Below, in pieces: positions 8,164 to 16,644 of a stretch of DNA of 64,000 bases. The position numbers and the translations under genes were made by a program. The notes under the pieces are model-generated. The model saw nothing but the letters and a program-made list of their open reading frames with translations. It did no database searches and was not told the origin of the DNA. The DNA lies in the NCBI RefSeq assembly GCF_014648415.1, contig NZ_BMRB01000003.1, forward strand, positions 614,197-678,196, read 5' to 3'. The stretch comes from Actinokineospora fastidiosa (GTDB lineage Bacteria > Actinomycetota > Actinomycetes > Mycobacteriales > Pseudonocardiaceae). How positions within the stretch are numbered: position 1 is the first letter of the stretch; each line of letters begins with the position of its first letter.

Positions 8164-9066
8164 ATGATCGAACTGCGGAACCTCACCAAGCGGTACAAAC
8201 ACACGGTGGCGGTCGACGGCGTCGACTGCACCGTCCACTCCGGACTCGTCACCGGCTTCCTCGGCCCCAACGGCGCGGGCAAGTCCACCACCATGCGGAT
8301 GATCCTCGGCCTCGACGAGCCCACGAGCGGGACCGCCACGATCAACGGGGTCCGCTACGACCGCATCCGGCACCCGCTGCGCACCGTCGGCGCCCTGCTC
8401 GACGCCCGCGCTGGCCACCCCGGCCGCTCCGCCCGCGCCCACCTCACCGCGCTGGCCCGGGCCACCGGGCTGCCCGTCCGCACCGTCGACGCCGTGCTGG
8501 ACCGCGTCGGCCTCACCGACGTCGCGGGCAAGCGCGCGGGCACGTTCTCCCTCGGCATGGCGCAGCGGCTCGGCATCGCCGCCGCGCTGCTGGGCGACCC
8601 CGCCGTGCTGATCCTCGACGAGCCGGTCAACGGCCTCGACGTCGACGGCGTCCGCTGGATCAGGGCGCTGCTGCGCGGCCTGGCCGACGAGGGTCGCACG
8701 GTGTTCATCTCCAGCCACCTGATGAGCGAGCTGGAGCTGATCGCCGACCGCCTGCTGGTGATCGGCCGGGGCAGGCTGATCGCCGACGCGTCGATGGCCG
8801 AGGTCATCGCCCGCTCCGGCGCGGCCGTGCTGGTCCGCACCCCCGATGCGGCCGCCCTGCACGCGGCGCTGGCCGGGGCGGGCGCGGACGTCCGCAGGAC
8901 AGGGCCGCACGAGCTGGCGGTCACCGGCGTGTCCGCCGAGCGGGTCGGCGACATCGCCCACGCCACCGGCGTCCGCGTCCACGGCCTCACCACCGAGCAG
9001 GCCTCACTGGAACAGGCCTACCTCGACCTCACCACCGACAGTGTCGAATTCGGAGTGACCCGATGA
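8164..9066 (+). CDS. ABC transporter ATP-binding protein
   Basis: A 300-residue nucleotide-binding subunit of an ABC-2/drug-exporter type system. Walker A GPNGAGKST (about 37-45), signature SLGMAQRLGIAAALL, Walker B VLILDEPVNGLD and the switch His in FISSHLM. The C-terminal 80 residues, after the ATPase core, form the extra domain found in exporters of the DrrA/CcmA/BcrA group. The stop overlaps the permease start as ATGA. With the permease it should export a hydrophobic compound, peptide or lipid; no resistance determinant or biosynthetic cluster next to it identifies the substrate. Confidence 0.92.
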   Translation: MIELRNLTKRYKHTVAVDGVDCTVHSGLVTGFLGPNGAGKSTTMRMILGLDEPTSGTATINGVRYDRIRHPLRTVGALLDARAGHPGRSARAHLTALARATGLPVRTVDAVLDRVGLTDVAGKRAGTFSLGMAQRLGIAAALLGDPAVLILDEPVNGLDVDGVRWIRALLRGLADEGRTVFISSHLMSELELIADRLLVIGRGRLIADASMAEVIARSGAAVLVRTPDAAALHAALAGAGADVRRTGPHELAVTGVSAERVGDIAHATGVRVHGLTTEQASLEQAYLDLTTDSVEFGVTR

Positions 9067-9800
9067 AGAACGCGATCGCCGCCGAGTGGACCAAGCTGTG
9101 GTCCGTGCGCGCCACCACGTGGTGCCTGATCGCCGCCGCAGGCCTGATGGCGGCGATGGTCGCCGCCAACGGCATCGCCATCAACGGCCAGCACGACGAC
9201 AACCTGCCCGGCCTGACGCCGACCGCCGCGACCGAGATGCCGGTGGAGGCCACGATCTACCTCGTCCAGTTCGCGATGGCCGCCATCGCCGCGCTCGCCG
9301 TCACCGGGGAGTACGCCCACCGCGGCATCCTGCCGACCCTGCAGGCCGTCCCGGTCCGCTGGCGGGTGCCCGCGGCGAAGGCCGTCGTCACGGCGGCGGC
9401 CCTGTTCGCCTGCGGCGTCCTGCTCGCCGCGCCCGCGATCTGGCTGGCCGACGTCACCCTGGCCGAGCACGGCGCGCCCTACACCGGCGGCGATGTCGTC
9501 CACACCCTGCTGACCGTGGGCCTCTACCTGGCGCTGGTCGGCGTGCTCACCATCGGGATCGCCACCGCGCTGCGGCACATCGCCGCGACGCTGCTGGTCC
9601 TGTTCACGCTGCTGATGGTGCTGCCCGTGGTCATGCAGATCAGCCAGACCTTCCGCGACCTGTCGCACTACGTGCCCGGCATCGCGGGCATCGACCTGAT
9701 GGAGGGCACGCACGTCCTCCGCGGCGCGCTGGTCCTCATCGCGTGGGCGGCCGCGGCGATGATCACGGGCATGGTCGTCCTGCGCAAGCGGGACGCCTAG
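9063..9800 (+). CDS. ABC transporter permease (ABC-2 type)
   Basis: 245 residues with six predicted membrane segments. It starts MKNAIAAEWTKLWSVRATTW, the typical N-terminus of actinobacterial ABC-2 permeases (the EWTKLWSVR motif), followed by segments near residues 18-38, 62-85, 100-128, 142-165, 172-195 and 215-238. Four-base overlap with the ATPase gene gives translational coupling. Its stop codon overlaps by 4 nt the stop of the convergent response-regulator gene. Confidence 0.88.
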   Translation: MKNAIAAEWTKLWSVRATTWCLIAAAGLMAAMVAANGIAINGQHDDNLPGLTPTAATEMPVEATIYLVQFAMAAIAALAVTGEYAHRGILPTLQAVPVRWRVPAAKAVVTAAALFACGVLLAAPAIWLADVTLAEHGAPYTGGDVVHTLLTVGLYLALVGVLTIGIATALRHIAATLLVLFTLLMVLPVVMQISQTFRDLSHYVPGIAGIDLMEGTHVLRGALVLIAWAAAAMITGMVVLRKRDA

Positions 9801-10453
9801 ACCAGCCCGGCCTCATAGGCGACGATCGCCGCCTGCACCCGGTTGCGCACCTCAAGCCGTCCGAGGATGGTGCTCACGTGGGCCTTCACGGTGCCCTCGA
9901 CCAGGTGCAGGCGGCGGCCGATCTCGGCGTTGGCCAGCCCGGCGCCCACCAGCGCCAGCACCTCGCGCTCGCGCCCGGTCAGCGCGGCCACCCGCTCCCT
10001 GGCCCGCGTCCTGCGGCCCAGCAGCCCGCTCGGCCCGTCCGCCAGCTCGGCGATCACCCGGGAGGCCACCTTCGGCGAGAGGTACGCCGCGCCGTCGGCC
10101 ACCGCCCGGATCCCGGCCAGCAGCTCGCGCGGGTCGCCGGACTTGAGCAGGAACCCGCCCGCGCCGTCGCCGAGCGCGCGGGCGATGTACTCGTCCTCGG
10201 CGAACGTCGTCAGCATCACGACCCCGGTCCCCGGGACCGTCCTGCGGATCTCCGCGCCCGCGGCCAGGCCGTCCAGCCGGGGCATCCGGATGTCGAGCAG
10301 CGCCACGTCCGGCCGGTGCGCCTGGGCCATGGCGACGGCCTCGCGCCCGTCGGCGGCCTCGGCGACCACGTCGATGCCGGGGTCGGCGGCCAGGATCGCG
10401 CCGACCCCGGCGCGCACCATCGCCTCGTCGTCGGCCAGCAGCACCCGGATCAC
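9797..10453 (-). CDS. NarL/LuxR-family response regulator
   Basis: 218 residues from a GTG at 10453 that overlaps the kinase stop codon as GTGA. Receiver domain 1-120 with acidic pair DDE (8-10), phospho-acceptor Asp54 in ALLDIRMP and Lys in FLLKSGDP; C-terminal LuxR HTH (LTGREREVLALVGAGLANAE, IGRRLHLVEGTVKAHVSTIL). Works with the kinase upstream. The convergent ABC exporter operon directly beyond it is a possible target, as in many actinobacterial kinase-regulator-ABC sets, but that is inference from position only. Confidence 0.93.
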   Translation of the reverse strand: MIRVLLADDEAMVRAGVGAILAADPGIDVVAEAADGREAVAMAQAHRPDVALLDIRMPRLDGLAAGAEIRRTVPGTGVVMLTTFAEDEYIARALGDGAGGFLLKSGDPRELLAGIRAVADGAAYLSPKVASRVIAELADGPSGLLGRRTRARERVAALTGREREVLALVGAGLANAEIGRRLHLVEGTVKAHVSTILGRLEVRNRVQAAIVAYEAGLV

Positions 10454-11976
10454 CCGGTCACGTCCTTGGGCACCAAGTCCTTCGCCACCAATCGCTCCTC
10501 GTCGAAACACACCCGGAACACCGGCACGCGGAAGTCGAACAGCTCCGCGTTGCCCCGGTAGTACCGGCACCCCGCGCCCGGCGGGTTCGGCAGGCGCGGC
10601 GCGTCCATCATCTCCATGTCCGGCAGCAGCGCCTCGACCTCGGCCTTGGGCTGCCCGACGCGCAGTTCGCCGTAGAGCCGGGGATCGAGCACGGAGTTGG
10701 TCACCGAGAAGGCGTAGAAGCCGACCATGATGGCGATCAGCCCGGCCGCGAGGGCAGCGGGCACGAGCACCGCGGCGACCATCCCGCGCCGCGCGCTGCG
10801 CCGGGCGGCGGCGTACTCGTCGGCCGCGGTCACGACGGGGACACCGGCGTGCGGGAGCCGCGCGGTGACGGCGAACCCGCCGTCGGCGGGACCCGCGGCC
10901 AGCGTGCCGCCCGCCAGCCGGACCCGCTCCCGCAGCCCGATCAGGCCCGTTCCGCCGCCGACCGCCTCGGCAGGCTCCGACGGCGGCCCGTTGACCACCG
11001 CGACCGTCGTCTCGTCGCCGTCGGTCGTGATCCGGACGGACACCGCCGCGCCCGGCGCGTGCTTGGCCGCGTTGGTCAGCGCCTCCTGCACCACCCGGTA
11101 GGCCGGGCGTTCCACGGCGTCGGGCACCGCGCCCTCCAGGGTCACCGCCATGCCGGACGCGGCGGCCCGCGCGACCAGGTCCTCCACCGCGTCGCGCCCC
11201 GGCGTCGTCGGCGCGGGCCTGCCGTCCTCGCGGAGCAGGCCGATGATGTCGCGCAGCCGCTCGGTGGCCGCGCCCGCCAGCTCGCGCAGCTCGCCCGCTG
11301 CCCGCCGCTGGTCATCGCCGAGCTGCGCGGACACCTCCAGCCCGGCGGCCCGCAGCGCGATCAGGGTCAGCTCGTGGCCGAGCGAGTCGTGCATGTCCTC
11401 GGCGATGCGCGCCCGCTCCCGCAGCCGCTCCCGCTCGGCGACGATGCGCTGCTCGCGTTCGAGCTGCTCGGCCCGCTGCCAGCCCGCGGCCACCAGCTCG
11501 GCCCGCTGCCGCAGGTGCCTGCCGCCGAACCAGGGGAAGACCACCAGGAACAGCAGCGCGAGCACCGCCCAGAACCACTGCATCAGCTGGTGGTCGACGC
11601 GCCCCTGGGACACCGACATCGCCAGCGCGTACACCAGGCCCGCCGCGGCGAAGCCTGCGAAGGCGAGCACCGCGGGCCGCACGGCCGCCAGCCGCCTGCC
11701 CGCGAGGAACGCGGTGACCATCGTCGCCACGAGGTACACGGTGGACACCAGCCCGATCAGCGCCAGCCCGGCCGTCCCGGCCGCCGTGACGACCAGCCCG
11801 GCCAGCGGCCACCGCCGGGAGACCACGCCGACGAGCGCCAGCGACGCGACGAACGGCACCGCGTACCACGCGAACACCATGTCGCCGCGCAGATTGCCCA
11901 GCGCCTCGGCCCCGTACGCGGCCGCGAGGACAACACCCAGGGCGACATCCAGCGCCCACCTGCCGCGATCCCGCAC
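10450..11976 (-). CDS. Sensor histidine kinase (HisKA_3) with C-terminal transmembrane segment and BamE/SmpA-like domain
   Basis: 508 residues. Six or so N-terminal membrane helices (10-150), a coiled coil (155-188), HisKA_3 dimerisation domain with His196 in AEDMHDSLGHELTLIALR, then HATPase_c with N-box EALTNAAKHA and GGTGLIGLRERV. Unusually, after the ATPase comes another membrane helix (398-424) and an 80-residue tail, presumably outside the cell, containing LYGELRVGQPKAEVEALLP, a pattern like SmpA/BamE-type modules, plus two Cys. Most relatives end at the ATPase domain. The GTG at 11976 lacks an RBS but lies 7 nt after a TACCGT -10 box. Frames further upstream have poor coding character. 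Confidence 0.87.
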   Translation of the reverse strand: MRDRGRWALDVALGVVLAAAYGAEALGNLRGDMVFAWYAVPFVASLALVGVVSRRWPLAGLVVTAAGTAGLALIGLVSTVYLVATMVTAFLAGRRLAAVRPAVLAFAGFAAAGLVYALAMSVSQGRVDHQLMQWFWAVLALLFLVVFPWFGGRHLRQRAELVAAGWQRAEQLEREQRIVAERERLRERARIAEDMHDSLGHELTLIALRAAGLEVSAQLGDDQRRAAGELRELAGAATERLRDIIGLLREDGRPAPTTPGRDAVEDLVARAAASGMAVTLEGAVPDAVERPAYRVVQEALTNAAKHAPGAAVSVRITTDGDETTVAVVNGPPSEPAEAVGGGTGLIGLRERVRLAGGTLAAGPADGGFAVTARLPHAGVPVVTAADEYAAARRSARRGMVAAVLVPAALAAGLIAIMVGFYAFSVTNSVLDPRLYGELRVGQPKAEVEALLPDMEMMDAPRLPNPPGAGCRYYRGNAELFDFRVPVFRVCFDEERLVAKDLVPKDVTG

Positions 11977-11983
11977 GCGGCCG

Positions 11984-11989
11984 ACGGTA
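11984..11989 (-). promoter_or_regulatory. -10 box of kinase/response-regulator operon (leaderless start)
   Basis: On the minus strand TACCGT (within TGTACCGT, an extended form) lies 7 nt before the GTG at 11976. No Shine-Dalgarno sequence intervenes, so the mRNA probably starts at or next to the start codon. Confidence 0.5.
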
Positions 11990-11996
11990 CAAGCCG

Positions 11997-12113
11997 TCAG
12001 TACGCCGCCGACACTGACGAAAGTAAGGGCCGGGGCACCGCGCCCGCGGCTCTCGGCGCGGCCACCATCAGGGACCCGACGACCAGGAGCACGACCAACA
12101 ACCGGGTGAGCAC
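11997..12113 (-). CDS. Possible small secreted or membrane peptide
   Basis: A 38-codon ORF with GTG start at 12113 and GGGAGG upstream. The product begins VLTRLLVVLLVVGSLMVAAP, a positively charged start plus hydrophobic core, then AAGA resembling a signal-peptidase site, and only about 14 residues follow. It ends 20 nt before the kinase start on the same strand. It may be a short secreted peptide or a membrane micropeptide, or a chance ORF. I do not recognise it. Confidence 0.3.
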   Translation of the reverse strand: MLTRLLVVLLVVGSLMVAAPRAAGAVPRPLLSSVSAAY

Positions 12114-12238
12114 ATGCCACCTCCCGGGGGTATGGAATGGGCACACAGTAGAGAGCCAGCCCAGCCAGATCAACCGTTCGGGGGAATCTTGCGCTCGCGA
12201 TCGAGATTGCCGGGCGACCTTTCGTACACCCATGCGCT

Positions 12239-12267
12239 TTGTCTCGGACACCGAAGCGACCTAGGCT
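12239..12267 (+). promoter_or_regulatory. Promoter of the secreted nuclease gene
   Basis: TTGTCT (12239-12244), 17 nt, then TAGGCT (12262-12267) matches a vegetative sigma promoter. The transcript would carry a 35-nt leader with GGAGG at 12294-12298, 8 nt before the ATG at 12307. Confidence 0.55.
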
Positions 12268-12306
12268 GCGGCGGATTTCTGTGGAAAGCCGTTGGAGGCA
12301 TGATCA

Positions 12307-15300
12307 ATGCGCAACAGCAGCAGCGCCAGACTCGTCGCGGGGGTCGCCGTCATGGCCACCGCGGCGGCGGTGGGCGTGGTCCCGGCGTTAGCCGACCCGA
12401 CCGGACCCTCGATCAGTGAGATCCACTACGACAACGCTGGCACCGACACCGGCGAGGCCATCGAGATCGACGCCCCACCGGGCTTCGACCTCGCGGGCTG
12501 GCAGATCGTCCTCTACAACGGCAGCGGCGGCGCGGCCTACGACACGCGCGCGCTGACCGGGACCGTCCCCGCCGCGGGCGTGGTCGTCGAGACCTACCCG
12601 GCCAACGGCGTGCAGAACGGCTCCCCCGACGGCGTCGCCCTGGTCCGCCCGGACGGCACGGTCGCGGAGTTCCTGACCTACGAGGGCTCGTTCACCGCCA
12701 GCGGCGGCCCCGCAAACGGCATGGCCGGCACCGACATCGGCGTCGCCGAGACCGCGGACACCCCGGTGGGCCACTCGCTGCAGAAGGTCGACGGCGCCTG
12801 GCAGGCCCCGGCCGCGCACACCTTCGGCGCGCGCAACGGCGGCGGCTCGCCCGACCCCGACCCGGACCCGGTCGGCTGCGACGTCCCCGTCGACCGCACG
12901 ATCGCCGAGGTGCAGGGCACCGGCGCGGCGTCGCCGCTGGTCGGCACCACGGTCACCGTCGAGGGCGTCGTCACCGCGGACCACCGCACCGGCGGCTACA
13001 ACGGCATCTACGTGCAGACCGAGGGCTCCGGCGACCGCGCCCCCTCGGCTGGCACCGCCTCCGACGGCCTGTTCGTGTTCCTGACCAGCAACCCGGCCAA
13101 CCACCCCGACGTCGCCATCGGCGACCGGGTGCGGGTGCGCGGCGGCGTCAGCGAGTACTTCGGCCTGACCCAGATCACCAGCACGTCCGTGCAGGTGTGC
13201 GCGCACGACGCGCCGCTGCCCGCCGCCGTGCCGCTGAGCCTGCCGCTGGACGCGGCGGCCCGGGAGTCGGCCGAGTCGATGCTGGTGGCCCCGCTCGGCG
13301 CGTTCACCGTGTCCGAGGTCTACAACACCAACCGCTTCGGCGAGGTCGTGCTGGCCGCCGGTGACCAGGCCGCGCGCATCCCGACCGACCTGCACCGCCC
13401 GGGCACCCCGGAGGCGCAGGCGCTGGCCGCTGCCAACAAGGCCGGGCGCCTGCTGGTCGACGACGGCTCCAGCCGGAACCTGGCCAACGCGGGCGTCGCG
13501 CCGCCGTACGTCTACCCCGACGCCCCGCTGCGCGTCGGCGACGCGGTCGAGGCGTTCGCGCCCAGCGTGCTGTCCTACGGCTTCGACGAGTGGCGCCTGC
13601 AGCCGACCCGCCCGGTCGACGCGAGCACCCCGGCCATCGGCCGCACCACCTTCAAGCAGGCCAACCCGCGCACCCCGGCGCCGGAGGCGGTCGGCGGCGA
13701 CATCCAGGTCGCGGCGTTCAACGTGCTGAACTACTTCGTCCACTTCGGTGGCGAGGCCCGCGGCGCCGAGGACGAGGCCGGGCTGGCCAGGCAGGAGGCG
13801 AAGATCGTCTCGGCGATCACCGCGCTGGGCGCGGAGGTCGTGGCGCTGCAGGAGATCGAGAACTCGGTGCGCTTCGACGCGGCCGACCCGCAGAAGGCGC
13901 TCAAGCGCCTGGTCGCCGCGCTGAACGCGGCCGAGGGCGCGGGCACGTGGGACTACGTGCGCACGCCCGCCGAGCTGCCCGCCCCCGAGCAGCAGGACGT
14001 CATCACCACGGCGATCATCTTCAAGCCCGGCGCGGTCACCCCGGTCGGCGCGGCGAAGTCGGTCAACGACGAGTCGGTGTGGTTCAACGCGCGCGAGCCG
14101 ATCGCGCAGACGTTCCGCTCGGACGCGCTGACGTTCACCGTCGTGGCCAACCACCTCAAGTCCAAGAGCGCGGGCGGCGCGACCGGCGACAACGTCGACG
14201 CCGGTGACGGCCAGGGCGCCTACAACGGCGACCGCACCCGTCAGGCGCGGGCGCTGGTGCAGTTCGCGTCCGGCCTGGAGAACCCGATCCTGCTCGGCGA
14301 CTTCAACTCCTACACCGCCGAAGACCCGATGCAGGTCTTCTACGAGGCCGGCTACACCGACCTCAACGCGGACAGCGAGGCCACCTACGTCTTCGGCGGC
14401 GAGTCCGGCTCGCTCGACCACGGCCTGGCCGGGTCCGGCCTGCGCGAGGTCGTGACCGGCGTCGACGTCTGGCAGATCAACTCGCACGAGTCCTACGCGT
14501 TCCAGTACGACGGCCTCGCCGAGTTCTACGCGCCGGACCCGTACCGGGCCAGCGACCACAACCCGATCGTGCTGGGTCTGGAGACCTCGGGCACCGTCGA
14601 GCTTCAGCTGCTGTCCATCAACGACTTCCACGGCAGGCTGGAGTCGCCGGGCAAGACCGCCGACGGCAAGCCCATCGGCGGCGCGGCGCAGCTCGCCGGG
14701 CTGGTCGACACGCTGCGCGCGCAGAACCCGAACACGCTGTTCCTCTCCGCGGGCGACAACATCGGCGCGTCGACGTTCGTCTCGGCGATCGACAACGACA
14801 ACCCGACGATCGACGCGCTCAACCTGATGGGCCTCGACGCCTCCGCGGTCGGCAACCACGAGTTCGACAAGGGCATGGCCGACCTGACCGGCCGTGTCGT
14901 GCCGCGCGCTGAGTTCCCGCTGCTGGGCGCTAACGTCTACCGCGGCGACGAGCGTGCGCTGCCCGCCTACGAGGTCAAGGACGTCTCCGGCGTCAAGGTC
15001 GGCATCGTCGGCGTGGTGACCGAGCAGACCGCGTCGCTGGTCAGCCCGGACGGCATCGCGGGCCTGACCTTCCGCGACCCGGCGGCCGAGGCCGCCGCGG
15101 TGGCCGGTCAGCTCAAGGACGGCGACGCCGCCAACGGCGAGGCCGACGTGGTGGTGCTGCTCGCGCACGAGGGCGCGGCCACGGAGAACATCGGCTCCAT
15201 CGATGAGCTCAAGTCCGACGAGGTGTTCAAGGACTTCATGAACCTCGGCGGCGACGTGGACGTGATCTTCAGCGGCCACACCCACCAGCCGTACGCCTTC

Positions 15301-16551
15301 GTCGACGGGCAGCGCCCGGTCGTGCAGGCGGGCGACTACGGCAAGCTGGTCGGCCGCGCCACGCTGACCGTCGACCTGGCGTCGAAGGACATCGTGGGCG
15401 CGGGGTCGAACCTGGTGGACGTCGTCGGCGCGCCGGAGGACGCCGCCGTCGCGCAGCTCGTCGCCGACGCCAAGAAGCGCGCCGAGGAGCTGGGCAAGCA
15501 GCCGCTGGGCTCGATCACCGCCGACATCAAGCGGGCCTACACCGAGAGCGGCAACGAGGACCGGGGCAAGGAGTCGGTGCTCGGCAACTTCATCGCCGAC
15601 GTCCAGCTCGCGGGCACCGCCGAGCCGGGTCGCGGCGGCGCGCAGATCGCGTTCATGAACCCGGGCGGCCTGCGCTCCGACCTGATCCACGCCCCGGACG
15701 GCGTGGTGACGTACGCGGAGGCGTTCGCGGTCCAGCCGTTCGCCAACGACGTGGTCACCAAGACCTACACGGGCGCGGAGATCAAGCAGGTGCTGGAGGA
15801 GCAGTGGCAGCCAGCGGGCGCGTCCCGTCCGGTGCTGTGGCTGGGCGTGTCGAAGGGCTTCCGGTACCTGTACCTGCCGGAGAACCCGCAGGGCTCGCGG
15901 ATCACCGGCATGTGGCTCAACGACCAGCCGGTCGACCCGGCGGGCACGTACCGGGTCACGGTGAACTCGTTCCTGGCCTCCGGCGGTGACAACTTCCGCA
16001 CGCTGGCTGGCGGCACCGACCGGGCGACGACCGGCAACAACGACCTGACGATGCTGGTCGACTACTTCGCCGCGAACTCGCCGATCACCGCGGACACCGC
16101 CCCGCGCTCGGCCGTGGGCGTCCCGGCGCCGGTCTGCGACGAGACGATCACCGGGCGGCGCACCGGCCCGCTGGTGGTCTCCTCCGGCCTGACCTGCCTC
16201 GACGGCGCCGAGATCCTCGGCCCGGTCGTGGTGCGGCCGGGCGCGTCGCTGGTGGCGACCGGCGGGCGGATCGCGGGCCCGGTCGCGGCCGTGCGGCCGG
16301 AGTCGTTCGTCCTGGACGGCACCCGGGTCGCGGGCACGGTCTCGGTCAGCGGCGCCACCGGCGCGGTCTCGATCGAGGACGCGCACGTGTCCGGCCCGGT
16401 CGCGCTGACCGGCAACACCGGCGGCGTGGTCGTCGCCGGGAACACGGTCAACGGTCCGCTGGCCTGCTCGGGCAACACGCCGGCGCCGGTGAACGAGGAC
16501 CGCCCGAACACCGTCCGCGGCCCGGCCGCCGGACAGTGCCGCGACCTGTAA
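12307..16551 (+). CDS. Secreted multidomain nuclease / 5'-nucleotidase (lamin-tail, ExeM/NucH-like, UshA-like)
   Basis: 1414 residues. Signal peptide 1-30 (ends PALADP). Lamin-tail domain about 32-145 (GPSISEIHYDNAGTD... EAIEI). An OB-like stretch about 205-330 (GTTVTVEGVVTADHRTGGY). Endonuclease/exonuclease/phosphatase domain about 465-755, from VAAFNVLNYF to the catalytic SDHNPIVLGL, with LGDFNSYT. Calcineurin-like 5'-nucleotidase about 767-1050 with NDFHGRLE, SAGDNIGAS, GNHEFDKG and SGHTHQPY, then the 5'-nucleotidase C-terminal domain about 1065-1250. A final 110 residues are repeat-like. Role (family knowledge): degrade extracellular DNA, then dephosphorylate the nucleotides to nucleosides, for phosphate and nucleoside scavenging. 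Single gene with its own promoter and a strong terminator. Confidence 0.93.
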   Translation: MRNSSSARLVAGVAVMATAAAVGVVPALADPTGPSISEIHYDNAGTDTGEAIEIDAPPGFDLAGWQIVLYNGSGGAAYDTRALTGTVPAAGVVVETYPANGVQNGSPDGVALVRPDGTVAEFLTYEGSFTASGGPANGMAGTDIGVAETADTPVGHSLQKVDGAWQAPAAHTFGARNGGGSPDPDPDPVGCDVPVDRTIAEVQGTGAASPLVGTTVTVEGVVTADHRTGGYNGIYVQTEGSGDRAPSAGTASDGLFVFLTSNPANHPDVAIGDRVRVRGGVSEYFGLTQITSTSVQVCAHDAPLPAAVPLSLPLDAAARESAESMLVAPLGAFTVSEVYNTNRFGEVVLAAGDQAARIPTDLHRPGTPEAQALAAANKAGRLLVDDGSSRNLANAGVAPPYVYPDAPLRVGDAVEAFAPSVLSYGFDEWRLQPTRPVDASTPAIGRTTFKQANPRTPAPEAVGGDIQVAAFNVLNYFVHFGGEARGAEDEAGLARQEAKIVSAITALGAEVVALQEIENSVRFDAADPQKALKRLVAALNAAEGAGTWDYVRTPAELPAPEQQDVITTAIIFKPGAVTPVGAAKSVNDESVWFNAREPIAQTFRSDALTFTVVANHLKSKSAGGATGDNVDAGDGQGAYNGDRTRQARALVQFASGLENPILLGDFNSYTAEDPMQVFYEAGYTDLNADSEATYVFGGESGSLDHGLAGSGLREVVTGVDVWQINSHESYAFQYDGLAEFYAPDPYRASDHNPIVLGLETSGTVELQLLSINDFHGRLESPGKTADGKPIGGAAQLAGLVDTLRAQNPNTLFLSAGDNIGASTFVSAIDNDNPTIDALNLMGLDASAVGNHEFDKGMADLTGRVVPRAEFPLLGANVYRGDERALPAYEVKDVSGVKVGIVGVVTEQTASLVSPDGIAGLTFRDPAAEAAAVAGQLKDGDAANGEADVVVLLAHEGAATENIGSIDELKSDEVFKDFMNLGGDVDVIFSGHTHQPYAFVDGQRPVVQAGDYGKLVGRATLTVDLASKDIVGAGSNLVDVVGAPEDAAVAQLVADAKKRAEELGKQPLGSITADIKRAYTESGNEDRGKESVLGNFIADVQLAGTAEPGRGGAQIAFMNPGGLRSDLIHAPDGVVTYAEAFAVQPFANDVVTKTYTGAEIKQVLEEQWQPAGASRPVLWLGVSKGFRYLYLPENPQGSRITGMWLNDQPVDPAGTYRVTVNSFLASGGDNFRTLAGGTDRATTGNNDLTMLVDYFAANSPITADTAPRSAVGVPAPVCDETITGRRTGPLVVSSGLTCLDGAEILGPVVVRPGASLVATGGRIAGPVAAVRPESFVLDGTRVAGTVSVSGATGAVSIEDAHVSGPVALTGNTGGVVVAGNTVNGPLACSGNTPAPVNEDRPNTVRGPAAGQCRDL

Positions 16552-16561
16552 CCGGTCGATA

Positions 16562-16600
16562 GTGAGGCCCGCTCGGTTATAACGACCGAGCGGGCCTCAC
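16562..16600 (+). terminator. Terminator of the nuclease gene
   Basis: Perfect 16-bp inverted repeat: GTGAGGCCCGCTCGGT (16562-16577), 7-nt loop, exact complement at 16585-16600. It lies 11 nt after the stop codon. No long U tract, as usual for high-GC actinobacteria. Confidence 0.85.
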
Positions 16601-16644
16601 CCGTTCGGCGGATAACGCCGCGCGCCCCCGCCCGATGAAGGGGC

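Noticed and set aside
7404..9060. N-terminal extension of the ABC-2 permease frame back to 7404
   Set aside because: The upstream part is antisense-like Arg/Pro-rich sequence overlapping the ATPase gene in another frame. The ATG at 9063 overlaps the ATPase stop and gives the family N-terminus.
12388..16386. 1332-codon minus-strand open frame opposite the nuclease gene
   Set aside because: It is an antisense shadow caused by GC-biased third codon positions. The sequence is Arg/Gly/Asp/Val-rich without domains, while the plus strand holds clear catalytic motifs.
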